From Diprion similis (Eukaryota > Arthropoda > Insecta > Hymenoptera > Diprionidae): a DNA stretch of 64,000 nucleotides. Positions 1 to 10,868 of this stretch are shown here, in pieces (positions within the stretch are counted from its first letter, which is position 1; the number at the start of each line of letters is the position of its first letter). Under the pieces are notes generated by a model, which did not search any database, was not told the origin of the DNA, and saw only the letters and a program-made list of their open reading frames with translations. The position numbers were made by a program, and so were the translations under genes. The stretch is from assembly GCF_021155765.1 (NCBI RefSeq), contig NC_060112.1:22134001-22198000 (forward strand), given 5' to 3'.

Positions 1-1286
1 GACCATACATTTGCTCCGACTACTGCCGATCATGATGGCCGATATATGAAGTGGTCGTTAGCTCGAATTGCCGGGATTGAAATGCGAACGCGGGTTTGAA
101 TCGGCCGGATCGTTTCCACATCGAACCACCCGATGAAACGACGCGGCAGACTTTTAGTCGGAGATTTAATACATTCGAAACGAATTGGAAGAAATTCGTA
201 CGAAAAAATCCGCGGACCTTCGTCTGATCGGTATATCCGGTATACCCATCAGGGGAAAACATCGGAGGTAAACCTCTCCCTGGACATCGATCGATCTGTC
301 TTTCGGCGAGGAATTAATCAAGCGAACCCGCACGCGTTTGCCGTTTCCTCGCTGGTTTCCAGAGCGTTTCCGCCACCCCAGATCTGCTCTCTGCAAGGAC
401 GTTTCTCACGGTTAACCGAGAACCTCGGACCCTCAGACAGACGCTGTTGACAGATGGTAATCGCTCGTAAATTATCGTCTCGAACATTGATTCTGACCAC
501 CTACAGTTCGGGAAGAGAGGTCACGAAAATTGCACGCAACAACTGCAGTGGCGAGAATATGATGAGCGCAACTGTTGAACATTGTTTGAATTAAATTTAG
601 ACTCAAGGTTGCGTTCGTTGAAACTTGCAGATTTGGTCTTAGACGGAGAACTAAAAGTGAAAAGACTGTAATTAGCATATTATTTCCACAATTTCAAGTG
701 CACGAGGGACGTTTAACTGCGTACCTGTAACTGAGACACGTTAGTGAATGTTTTGTTTGAAATTAAACGCGGCTAAGTTTCAGTTTAAAATAAGGTCAAC
801 CCAGCTGATATCGCGGTGCAGGTAAAGTTGTGAATTACGGGAAGACGCACGGCGAACTTAGCACTTGTTCAAGTTTTAATTGCTTCGTTAATCGTGAGTC
901 TATGGCGTTGCTCTCGCAGCTCCTTGACAGAATTACAACTTGGTTTCCTTTGTGCAGTGGGTATATGTGTATCCTTCCGAGATCCAGGAAGGAGTGAGGA
1001 TCAATTAGGATGAAAATATAAGCCAAAGCTGACAATGAGGAAGACAGCAGAGCTAGGCTGCTGGGATATTTCCTAATCTCGTAACAGTGCGGAATCAACG
1101 CTTCTCGGGTAGTTCTTGGCTTCCTAGTCACGAACTTTCGTTCTCTCGTATATAGATAAACCTGGCATTCGGCCAGGCACGGATTGTGTTTATGTGCGGC
1201 GAGTATAACCCATCGAACATTACATTTCCTCCCCAGCAATGGAGATTCACGCGGCTTTCGCTCGCTGCCTTTGATATATCCGTATG

Positions 1287-1336
<50 letters not shown>

Positions 1337-2170
1337 TTCCGCACGAAGGGAACACGGAGAAGATCGATACCTGAAAGAGAAGGAAAAAAAAGAAACAAAC
1401 GGACGAACCTGCGAAACGAACGAAAACGCGAACACCCTCTATTCAAAAGAGCTGTATTGTCCGCGGAAAACGGTTCACTTGTCGGCTACGAAACGGCCGA
1501 CTGCCAACTCGAAATATCTCTTGGCAAACACTCCGGGGGTTGCGGGTTTTACCTTCCGCACCGATGCTCTCTTCTTTCTCATTCCGATCAGCCGCGAAAT
1601 CACCTTATATTGGGACAAAGTTTTACACCCTGTTCTCTACCCTCCGTTCGCTCGTATTTTTCCACGACTTTGCAATGGGGGTGGACGAGTTTGAGGGGAA
1701 AATGAATTTCGATTGGCGGTATTGTTCAATTTAAACTCCAAAAGAGCGGTTATACCGGTACTTCGGATACTTACGTATAAGAGAAGACAGAAAGTTTGTT
1801 CTTTTTGTAAGAGTATAATCATTATACATAATGTATCTCGTTAAATCTTCGCGTTGATTTTTTATACGGCAGTGCTTCCACGGTGTTTTGTGTTTCAATT
1901 TACATTTTCTTTCACTCGATTTTGAATAATTAAATAGGATAAAAGGCGAAAACGAGTGCAGAAAGCGGAAGGAGTTAAACGTCGGAAAACCTCGAAATTT
2001 TCGACGTGTGCAAATGCAAAATTCACCACACCTGCAATGTCTGAAACATTCTAACCAGATCGAACTACATCCCTCACAATTGCAACTATAACCATCTGAA
2101 TGCACATAATTAAAACTGAATTTCAGACACGCTCTGCATATATCATATGACGCTTCCGACTGCAGCAAAC
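1..2170. other. Noncoding stretch, no supported gene
   Basis: I see no supported gene. Short ORFs are open on both strands in the first 500 bases, where base composition is more balanced than further on, but none shows a recognisable domain or clear exon borders. A GT microsatellite lies near 1.3 kb and produces long Cys-Val / Thr-His shadow reading frames. The stretch could be intron or upstream sequence of a gene outside the window. Confidence 0.5.
1289..1334. repeat. (GT)23 microsatellite
   Basis: Uninterrupted GT dinucleotide run of 46 bases. Translation across it gives Val-Cys or Thr-His runs on both strands, which explains several spurious ORFs around it. Confidence 0.95.
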
Positions 2171-2189
2171 TTATCCCAGCTTACCTACT

Positions 2190-2360
2190 CGACTCTCTCG
2201 ACTTCCGGTTGTCCCACTAACGTCAACCCCCCATGGCATGCAGTTCTTTTCTCCCATTGGCTGAACCGAAACAACTATAAACCGTAGAGAGAATTCTAAC
2301 AATCACAGCATTGTGCTCCAGGCATACAAGTAACAGCTCTTGTTTGCACAGAACTCTGTA
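2190..2360 (+). promoter_or_regulatory. Possible promoter island with CCAAT and TATA-like boxes
   Basis: An inverted CCAAT box (CCCATTGGCTG, about 2253-2263) is followed by ACTATAAACC (about 2274-2283) and then a cytosine/adenine-rich stretch where an initiator could lie. The spacing of a TATA-like box downstream of a CCAAT box fits a plus-strand core promoter. No transcript can be proven from sequence alone, and the target could be the small ORF at 2665 or another gene. Confidence 0.25.
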
Positions 2361-2598
2361 CTGCACGAAGAGGGATGATAATTGTTAGAATTTACCCAGC
2401 GAATTTCATCAGAGCTTTGTTGTTATTATCATTATTAGTATCATTATAATTATTTTTATTATATATACACGTTTATATTATTTTTTGACAGATGCATAAT
2501 ACAACTGTATCACTGGCTCGATATCAAGACGAAAAGTCGTCGCCTGGCGCGTGTCATGCGTGTACTATATATACAGTGAATGTCCTGAAAAACCTGGA

Positions 2599-2625
2599 GG
2601 GTATAATGCAGCCAGTATTATACCC
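2599..2625. other. Short perfect hairpin
   Basis: GGGTATAAT and ATTATACCC form a 9-bp perfect inverted repeat around a 9-nt loop, 40 bases upstream of the ORF at 2665. Each arm is followed by a GGAGG or GGAGGG step. It may be a factor-binding palindrome or chance. Confidence 0.5.
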
Positions 2626-2664
2626 GGAGGGAAATGTTGCTGTACCTACGCGTAGGGCGGCAAG

Positions 2665-2781
2665 ATGGCGGGGTATCGACTCTGCGGCCTTGTTGTCGTC
2701 ACCTTCTGCACCGTCATCGTTTTATTTGTAAAAAAAAAAAATATATTCCATCCGGACGTGAATTACGGAGGATTGAATTGA
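2665..2781 (+). CDS. 38-codon ORF with hydrophobic N-terminus; possible first exon or micropeptide
   Basis: A short ORF begins MAGYRLCGLVVVTFC and has a hydrophobic core over residues 7-22 followed by three lysines, the layout of a signal peptide or signal-anchor. The start has a good context (GCAAGATGG), which also matches the YY1 consensus CAAGATGGCGG that often sits just downstream of transcription starts. The first 20 codons mostly end in G or C, unlike the AT-rich surroundings. If it is a first exon, a GT at 2728 (TTT|GTAAAA) would leave a 63-nt phase-0 exon; otherwise it is a 38-residue micropeptide ending at 2781. No following exon was identified before TIMMDC1. I do not recognise the protein. 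Confidence 0.3.
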   Translation: MAGYRLCGLVVVTFCTVIVLFVKKKNIFHPDVNYGGLN

Positions 2782-4120
2782 TGGTAAGGGTGTAAAAATA
2801 GACTCGCGAGAAAAATTTCCGACGAGATATATACAGAGAAAACTTATCTTGACGCATGTCAATGATTTTCAATATCTGATATATCTACGTATAGCTGTAA
2901 ACCAGCGTCGGTGCAACAGGCTGAAACATCGATCAGACATTCCACAAAGGACATCACAGGTACAACAACTCCGTTAGGTCTATATGCTTGTACAAGCCCT
3001 GCCTTCCTCATTACTCATTCCGCCGAAGAATTTCGCAAATCCGGACAGATACCGTTTCCCGCGAGTATATCTGCTTGTGTAGCCTGGAGAATTTTGGCTG
3101 AGAGAACGCTAGTGCGAAGGAGATAAAAACGTAATCCAGGATAACGAGGGTCTTGGGGATCTGGACATCGTGGAGGAAACGCACACAGTTCCAATCGTTA
3201 ATTGGGAGAGATATGGGTCCCACTCTTGTAACGATGGTTTGTCGTTATCTATATTGTAAGGGGCATCCAACCATCGCCGGCACAAAGAGCAGCGGCTGTT
3301 TTTTAATTTTATCATTTATTCTGTAAAACCCTGCGATCGGCGAGTGGTGATTTACCGCATAACGCGATGGTAAAAGTGTCCCAACGGCGATCCATATCGC
3401 GTAACATCACCATCTTGCCGATTCCTCACGCTTATTTATCGAAGTGATAAAAATCTATTTCAAGGACCCCACGCGGAGAGTTGGACACTTTTATAAGACG
3501 CAGTTAATTTTCTGATAGATACGTTACACCCTGTACGGTATGGGTATAAGTGTATATTACACCTATACACGTATTTTTGACAAAGGTGAACCGCCTCGGC
3601 GGGTCAGCCGTCGGTATAATTAACGACGTACTTTATTGGTAATAATTAATTACTCCGCAGTCAGCGCAGCCAGAGAAGTATATATATAATTGTGTCGTAA
3701 ATTTTTAAAAGCAACAAATCTGAAGCCGGACGGCTTACCGACAAACACAACTGGCGTCGAGTTCGACAAGGATGTACGGAACATTTAACGCGTTTCCGCT
3801 CTCAAATTGAGCATCACGAGTTTGTGTAGCCGTGAGAAAAGTAAAAGTTGATCCTGTCACTAAGGAAGTACGGAATTCACGGCGAAATCGGGGTCTGGGA
3901 CATGAGCTTAGAAGCCAATATCGTAATCCCGAGTAGATACTTAGTCTGGGTTATATTCAGGCGTTGGACAGTCACCCTCTCAGCAGACGCAATTCGATAA
4001 CCTCAAGGTAACATTTATCAAACCCAATGTAACATGCTACATAGATGGCTACTACCCAGCTACCGTCTCGTTACTTGTAATGTTGGGCTGAGATCAGGGT
4101 AACAAGTACCTAACATATAT

Positions 4121-4312
4121 GTATCCATAAGGGTGGTCCTTATTTAGGGTAACGACGAATTTTTCCGCCCCACTCCCCAAATCAAATTCAAATAATTGTA
4201 AAAAAAAACGTGAAATACATCCATTAGGGCGGTCCTTATTTAGGGTATTGACGAATTTTTCTGCCCCACCACCCAAATCAACTTCAAATAATTCAAAAAC
4301 AATTGCCCATTT
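4121..4312. repeat. Two tandem 96-bp units with GGGTGGTCC-type ends
   Basis: Two imperfect copies spaced 96 bases apart share TAAGGGTGGTCCTTATTTAG / TTAGGGCGGTCCTTATTTAG starts, then GACGAATTTTT, then a CCCCAC..CCCAAATCAA segment. Flush GGGTGG ends next to TA are typical of Tc1/mariner-derived MITEs in insects. Because 96 is a multiple of three, both copies read in the same minus-strand frame and give a repeated peptide motif (GAEKFV.TLNKD), probably without meaning. Confidence 0.7.
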
Positions 4313-6989
4313 TTTTCCGATTTTTAAGATGGGAAAAACCTTTTTCCTCAGTATACATAATTTATTGTAAGAGTAATAATGTTCCAAAGAATCTGTAACT
4401 GCGAGGATTTAGGTGGCATTAGTGCTACTGTCTGAGAAAAAATATATATCATCATACCAAGCAATCTCGATGGCTTTTTATATGTTTCGTATAGTTTTTT
4501 AGAATTTCCCTGAGATGCCAGGAATTACGGAAAGTCATATAAACGCATTTCAATTCAATACGCGTTTTTCTTGAGAATATTGAAGATTGATATATTTCTT
4601 ACCACTTGTATTATTGAAAATACTCACTTTCAGAGTTACTTTTGGAAAACTTGATGATTGGCCCTGTCACTTTTTCACACTCCCAATTATGCAACAGTAA
4701 ACAATACTGTTTCTGAACTTACAGTACCAGCTCTTGTTCGTCAAGGTTACAATAATTGATAAAGCAATACTATGATCACCTATTATTGTAGGAGTGGCTA
4801 TAATAGTACCTCAATTGCCCCTAAATTCGCACATTTTATTGTAATTATCAATAAGCTATAAAGCAAACATTCACATCAAAAGTTTTTCCGTGCGGAATCG
4901 GTCACATCAATGGAGCCAAGCCTCGGTAAGGGAACCGAAAACAAGGGCATCTTGAAAGACGTTATCAGTTTACATTTCGCTCCCACAAACTCGTAGAGAA
5001 CAAAGAAGGAGCTTTAACCCCCGATCAACCCTCCGGCTCGCCTCTGTGGTACATTATAATTTACCCAAAGCCAATTCAAAAAGCAGTCGTATTTCAGCTC
5101 TGCGTACGCCTAATGCTTCCGAATTTGTCGAAAGCCCGGTACACGACGACTGATTTAAATTTTAAACGGTTCTACTTAGCGGAAGGGACTCTTGCCACCG
5201 AGGCTTAGGTTAAATCAAATATTCATTCATTCATATCGTATGGCTTTTAGAAATGATTCAGAGACAATTCGTAAACTGGAACCACTCTATTCAGGGTAGC
5301 GAACACTGTAGAGAGCTTATCGCCGGCATGTCGACCCTGATCGATCGGTATTTTTCACTTATAACAAAATAGTCGGGTACACCGAGCGTTAGGATACCGG
5401 GCACCTTGATACGAGCAATTATTAATTATGGAGGCAGGGTGGTACGAGACCTGAAAACTGACACTATGGAGCTTTGTTATACATCGCTGCTGCCCTTTCT
5501 GCGGAGAACATTATGTCGATGCTGCACGCGGTTGTTGAAGCTCTTTATGTATACATATATATATATATAAATGCTATCATCGAATGCCAATTACCGGTGA
5601 TTATTCTTGTGATGATCAGCCGTTATTTACCTAGAAACATTCGTTGTAAATATAACTTCAAAAATGACGTTTCGTACCTGCTCATAACTTTGGGGGGAGG
5701 GGACTGAAAAACAAACGTGATCGGATGAAATGGAACCTTGATGAATACCGAAGTACGTTTACCACAAACTCTACCCAAATCTCAGAATAATTACAGAATC
5801 CTTGATAGAAACGTAAGTAACAAAATAAAAATACACTCAGAACCATTCTGAAGTATGAAACTTCGTTTGTACAGTCAGCGAGGAAACGTGACAAGTTTTC
5901 ATAAATTTTTTTTAGTTGTATCGATTAAACAACCATACACCTTCGAGGTGTCATTCATGTTCTTTACTTATTTTTGGAGGTGTCACGTTACCGCTAATTG
6001 TTTACGTTTGTAAATGATCGTCTTGTTGTAGCTACAGGTAGAAATTCATGGGTATATTCATGGACGAATACCCCTCCGTCTGGTTGTGCTAGTTTTGGCG
6101 TTTAACACAAGCCTAATTGCCTTATCAATCTAGTTCTTGCAAGTCTATAATTACATTTGTATCTCTGACAAAATGGCTCTACATTATATACGAGTACATT
6201 ATGCAAGACGGTTTGAAAGAGCTGAATCATTAATTGTACATATTCGACTTACCCGTCGCCTGCAACAGTCTCCCGAGAATGTTATCTTCGCAGCACAAAT
6301 CACAGATTTTTCAATCCTATATTTATTGCGTCAAATAAAACAAGTAAAACAACTAGGAAATCAATTTTACTTGCAGAATCGCCGCACTGTAATTACAACT
6401 GACAATGAACCAACTGCTGCGTTCAACGAATATAGTTCTTTTTTCCCCCCGTTTAACGTTAACTCGGTATATTTCTTACAATATCAACTTATAATTTAAT
6501 ATCGTATCGTAGATATGTGTGTACATAGAGTTTATGTTTTTAGTAATTAAAATTATTAATTTTTTAACCATAACACATATGTATATATATATTTATTTTT
6601 ATTTCCCCTTGTCTTTATAGTGTATTCTATGTATTTCGTTTTTTTTTCTTCTGCTTGCTTCTTTATTTCTCTTTGTTTTTCACCCCCTCAACGACTACGC
6701 GAGAATCTTTTTCAACTAGGATAAAATGATATGTATTATATCTCCGACTAGTGTTTGTCAGTGATCAGTTATCGGTATAACGGATGCATATAATCCAAGG
6801 TGCACACTTGTTAAATTTAATTATTTTTCTATATTTTCTTTATTTTTTTTTTTAATACTTCGGTTTTTCCCTAAACTAATGGAATTTCGGTTGTGTGCTC
6901 GTTGCGTCGAGTCACATTTTAGTGTGACACTGGCGTTGCGCGGTACCACCACACGGTTCGCAGCCGTTTCTCGCTCTTCGGCGCTTCGG

Positions 6990-7250
6990 AAACCACCCCT
7001 ATCGCCCCTGTTCCCTTTTCCACCCCCTGGCACACGCCGGCCATCACCCCCTCCACACCCCAGCCACTGGCGGTCCTATTGACGTGCGAGTTTCTACTCC
7101 CCCAGCCCTCGCCACCCCCGACGGTCCTCCTCCTTCATCCCTGCACCGGCATCGAGGGTGGAGAAAGAGCCTGACGTAATGCCGTTACGTCACGTCGCTT
7201 TTCCGCCAGCACCCCTAGCGGGTCGTTGAGGGAACCACGGGATTAGCATC
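6990..7250. promoter_or_regulatory. GC-rich island with paired CRE half-palindromes
   Basis: A locally GC-rich stretch in an AT-rich region contains TGACGTAA at 7172-7179 and its exact inverse TTACGTCA at 7185-7192, five bases apart, followed by another CACGTCGC. These match CRE/ATF-type bZIP sites. The island is about 1.1 kb upstream of the TIMMDC1 start codon and could be its promoter with a 5'-UTR intron, or the promoter of a gene to the left. No TATA box was seen. Confidence 0.35.
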
Positions 7251-8279
7251 CTGTGCCGTTTTTCACCACCATTTGCAGCTTCCGTTCCATCCTCCGATTC
7301 AAATTCCGTAAAAAAAAAGGAAAAGAATAATATTAGAATTTTGAATCTAATTTAAAATAACCCAAGTTTCGGTAAACTATACCCATAACGCCCATAAATA
7401 ATATGCCATTCAATGCTGGAGAGAATATTTTCGAACAAAATAACGTGATTATGCTCAAGAATCATAAATAGTTCATCCCATTCTTAGTAGTATAAAAGTA
7501 GTCGGACCGGACTTGAGCTACCTATTTTCAAATCTCAATCGAAACTGAAACAAATTATTTTATTCGAATCTATTGCACAGTTTTCGAATTACAACTAGTT
7601 GAGGTTATTAATCTAAATTGCATTTTCTTAACAATAGCAAGTGAAACATCGCAGGAGGCTCAGTTAAGATAAGAGATATAAATGGGTGCATTTTATATGC
7701 ACTTCCCCTTCCAGCTGTAAATCTAGCCTCTAATCTCATTACCGTGCTGCACAGCAGACGGCGGTGATGCATTTTTCATAGGTATAACTACAAGTAGCTT
7801 TAAACAATCGATGTTACTGAAATGCGCCTCAACGTATGCAACCCGTAAGCCTTTCGTGATTGTATGCTGCCTACAAAACGGCACTAACTATGTACAACAT
7901 CAACCTCTTGTATTTCATGTTCAACATTTCAGCATCGATTTTCCATCTTCACTGCTGACTATATGCAATTCTAACATGAATCTTAAACTGGAACAATTTA
8001 TTGAATTCTAAGGTAATTTTTTTCCGTGACAAGAGGTACAAAAATGAACACGCATTCACTGTAGTATTACTTCGTGTTCTTCACTATCGAGAGAGCAGAG
8101 CAGCCATAGCGCATGCCCCTGACATTTTCAAGATATTTTGAAATTTGAACTGCTAGTTTTGCAAATGGCGTGATCGAGACGTTACATGTGACCCTGTATT
8201 TGTAGGTTATATTACATAGCACCATTCAAAAACTTACAGCTATACCGAGACCAACAATTCCCAATTTAATAGTTTCGAG

Positions 8280-9535
8280 ATGTTAAATGTCGCGGGAAGA
8301 CGAATACCGTATCTGATGGGTATAAATTTAGCGTTTTGGCAGTATGATATACCCGATAAAGCGACAAATACTGCCAAATCGTTTCAAACGGAGGCGAACG
8401 AAAATGAAACCGGCTGGGATAGGTTAAGAAATATGTACAGCCTCGAGTACGTACTTGCTTTTATTAACAGTAGAGCAATGATCATTAACGTTGTTACAAT
8501 CAACGCAGGACACTTTCATTCCTCAAAACTAATTGGTTCGCTATTCAAATCGTTCTACCCTTTGTTGCTTCAGTTTGTTTTTTGTTTCTTGCTTGGCATC
8601 GGTACATCGAATTCCCTTGTATCGTGTCATCGACAAATAATGCAGCAGTTTTGTTTACGTTACAGCGAGTATGGAAACAGAAGTCCTGAACTAAACTTCG
8701 CGGCAACAGCAACATATTTTGGAACATTTGTCGGACTCGTGTACGGAGGCTCACTCAATGCACGAATGGCATATATAAATTTCATCGAGAGAAATCAGGC
8801 GACAGCATTCACAAACATGTTTGAGGCAAAAAGAAAATTGCAAGATGCTGTTACAATCGGTTTTGGCAAGGGCGCTTATCACTGGGCATGGAGAATCGCC
8901 TTGGTCACTGGATCTTTTGTGTGAGAATCTTATACCAAAATTTCACACGGCAAGCTAATCTAGTATCTTTTAATATTTTGATTTTCAGATCTGGCCAAGT
9001 CGTACTACCAATTGTACAGTTACCCTAAAAGTGTGTTAAAATTATAGATTGCTGACAACGTCCGTCGCAGTTTATCGTGGCAAGTCATCCTTATTAGAGT
9101 ATGTAACTGCGGGTACTATAACTGGAGGGATGTATAAAACAATGTTGGGTCCTAGAGCAATGCTTGTTGGCGGAGCTGTGGGAGGAGTTTTCGGTGGTGT
9201 AACTGGTGCATTGACTCTAGCGTTGTTAAAACTGAGTGGTACGACAATGGAGGAAATGCGATACTGGCAATACAATTGGAAGGAAAATAAAGAGAAGTAA
9301 GAGACTGGCATTGATTAAAACGTGTCGTTATCATTTCTTCAAATATTTTTAACTGACTTACATACACTGTGTATGAATAAGCCGTTCTAATTGAAATGTT
9401 TTCTCTGATAACAGGCCATTTAAGAATGCTGTGACACAGGCTATCCAGCAGCCAACAGAAATGGAAATACTTCATGACAAAAGAGTGGAAAATCTGAAGA
9501 TACAAGAGCAAGAGGTTGAAAAAAGTAAAGCATAG
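8280..9535 (+). CDS. TIMMDC1: Complex I assembly factor TIMMDC1, mitochondrial
   Basis: Exons 8280-8446, 8666-8920, 9048-9296 and 9415-9535 join in phase to 263 residues (human 285). TIMMDC1 is an inner-membrane Tim17/22/23-fold protein that helps assemble the membrane arm of NADH:ubiquinone oxidoreductase. Recognisable parts are the GWDRLR motif, the first glycine-rich membrane segment (TYFGTFVGLVYGG), the WAWR turn, VAVYRGK, and the small-residue-rich membrane hairpin TAGTITGGMYK...GGAVGGVFGGVTGALT. The C-terminus is short and charged. The first intron (8447-8665) is 219 nt, a multiple of three, and has no in-frame stop, so a longer 336-residue reading frame also exists; the spliced form aligns better with the family. 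The start at 8280 is the first ATG of the frame. Confidence 0.88.
8447..8665 (+). other. TIMMDC1: Stop-free, in-frame intron of TIMMDC1
   Basis: Donor GA|GTACGT and acceptor TTACAG|CGAG bound a 219-nt segment (73 codons) that stays open in the gene's frame. Removing it joins MYSLD to EYGNRSPEL, matching the spacing between GWDRLR and the first membrane segment in TIMMDC1 proteins. Retained, it would insert 73 residues including a hydrophobic run (about PLLLQFVFCFLLGIG). Confidence 0.75.
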
Positions 9536-10697
9536 TCACTCAATTTATGTAGGTTGGTTTCCATTGGTCTTGTAGATATTAGACTTTATTCGTTGTTATA
9601 CATAATTATAATTTATTTTAAACTGTTGAGAGAACCATTATAATTTCATTAATACTTTCTAATATGTGGTTTTTTATCTGTTTATTTAAAGTACATTGTA
9701 TGTATGTAACTTATGCAAACGTAATTCACCGGTACCTAAGGCAACGGCACATTTTTATGATCACCAGAATTGTAAATGAGTACGTTTAAGAAAATGGGTG
9801 TTGATCATGTGCGAAGTATATTCCTTTACGTTATTTTCAACATTAATTACACCCGTCTAACCTAATACTTGATAAATTTGTTATATTTTAACACGTTAAA
9901 TTCTCAATTCTTTAGGTTTGCGCAATTTCCTGCAGCTGATTAAATTATGATAGCTTGGATAACTCGATTTTTATATAATGATTATAAAAGTCACCAATCT
10001 TATTCTCTATCACTCCAATAAACTACATACCGATTGTGCCAATAAAATACATAATCAAATTTGAGCAATCGCTGAAAAATGTGTACTGATCTCTATAAAT
10101 GAATAATTCGACTGTAAAATTCTGATCTACAGGATGCATATTCACAATGAAACAAAAATATTCTTCATAGAATACTGATCATAATTCACAAACATTGAGA
10201 GATGTTCCTAATTCAATAATTTATGAACCCTATTCTGCGGGCAAGTATTAATACTGAAAATTTTCATGCCAATACTAAAAATACGTTCAGATGGAAATTC
10301 GAAGCGGCTGTTTATTCTATAGTTTTGAAGTTAATAAAGTCATTGCTGCGTGTATAATAAATACTATATACGCTCACAGAATAGGCCTGATAGTTAACAA
10401 CAAATACGACATGCAAATTAAAAATATAGAGAAAAAACATGTTTGTCTGTAGTTAATTTAATTCAATCAAGATTTCATTTTACACTATGCGACGGATACC
10501 GATTTTTTCCCAATTTAATGAACAATAAACGAGAAATGTACTAGAAGTGAATAAAAACTGAATTTGACAGTCGAAATTAAGCGCAGAGTAATATTGCAGA
10601 ATAAATAATTTTAAAGCGTTCGGCAATTTACAAAAATCTTACAGCCTGCTTGAATTTGTTATTGTCCTAATTGTATAATTCATGAAAGAGTTTTATA
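9536..10697. other. Intergenic, convergent 3' flanks of TIMMDC1 and twinfilin
   Basis: AT-rich with no supported gene. It should carry the 3' UTRs of TIMMDC1 (+) and twinfilin (-). TTTATT at 10311-10316 is a minus-strand AATAAA about 0.38 kb past the distal twinfilin stop and is a candidate poly(A) signal. Confidence 0.5.
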
Positions 10698-10868
10698 TTA
10701 AGTTTCTTGCTCTGTAGTTTCTGGAGTTTGAATCTTGGTCAAACGTTTGGCACCTCTGTTTGGCGGACCTTTGGGTTTGGCAAACTTAGGTCGGTGCAAA
10801 TTGACTTTCGGATGTAATTCCTCTTGCAAAAATTCCATGGTTAGTTCCTTTCCGTCATCAATCTCAAG
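10698..10868 (-). CDS. twf: Canonical distal last exon of twinfilin
   Basis: The acceptor TGTAG sits next to 10868; the exon is in phase 0 and stops at 10700-10698, giving 56 residues. It encodes the second ADF-H domain's end ([20 protein letters not shown]) and the lysine/arginine-rich tail ([19 protein letters not shown]) that in twinfilins contacts capping protein and phosphoinositides. It lies 3.8 kb downstream of the proximal alternative exon. Confidence 0.9.
   Translation of the reverse strand, partial: LEIDDGKELTMEFLQEELHPKVNLHRPKFAKPKGPPNRGAKRLTKIQTPETTEQET

Larger units (their letters stand above)
2782..8279. other. Noncoding stretch upstream of TIMMDC1
   Basis: No exon could be supported. 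It contains a tandem MITE-end-like duplication near 4.1-4.3 kb, AT-rich runs, and a GC-rich promoter-like island near 7.0-7.25 kb. It could be the intron of a gene starting at 2665 or the 5' flank of TIMMDC1. Confidence 0.5.

Noticed and set aside
835-1705. Several ORFs of 60-200 codons on both strands
   Set aside because: They exist only because the GT microsatellite is stop-free in most frames; flanking sequence shows no domain or splice pattern.
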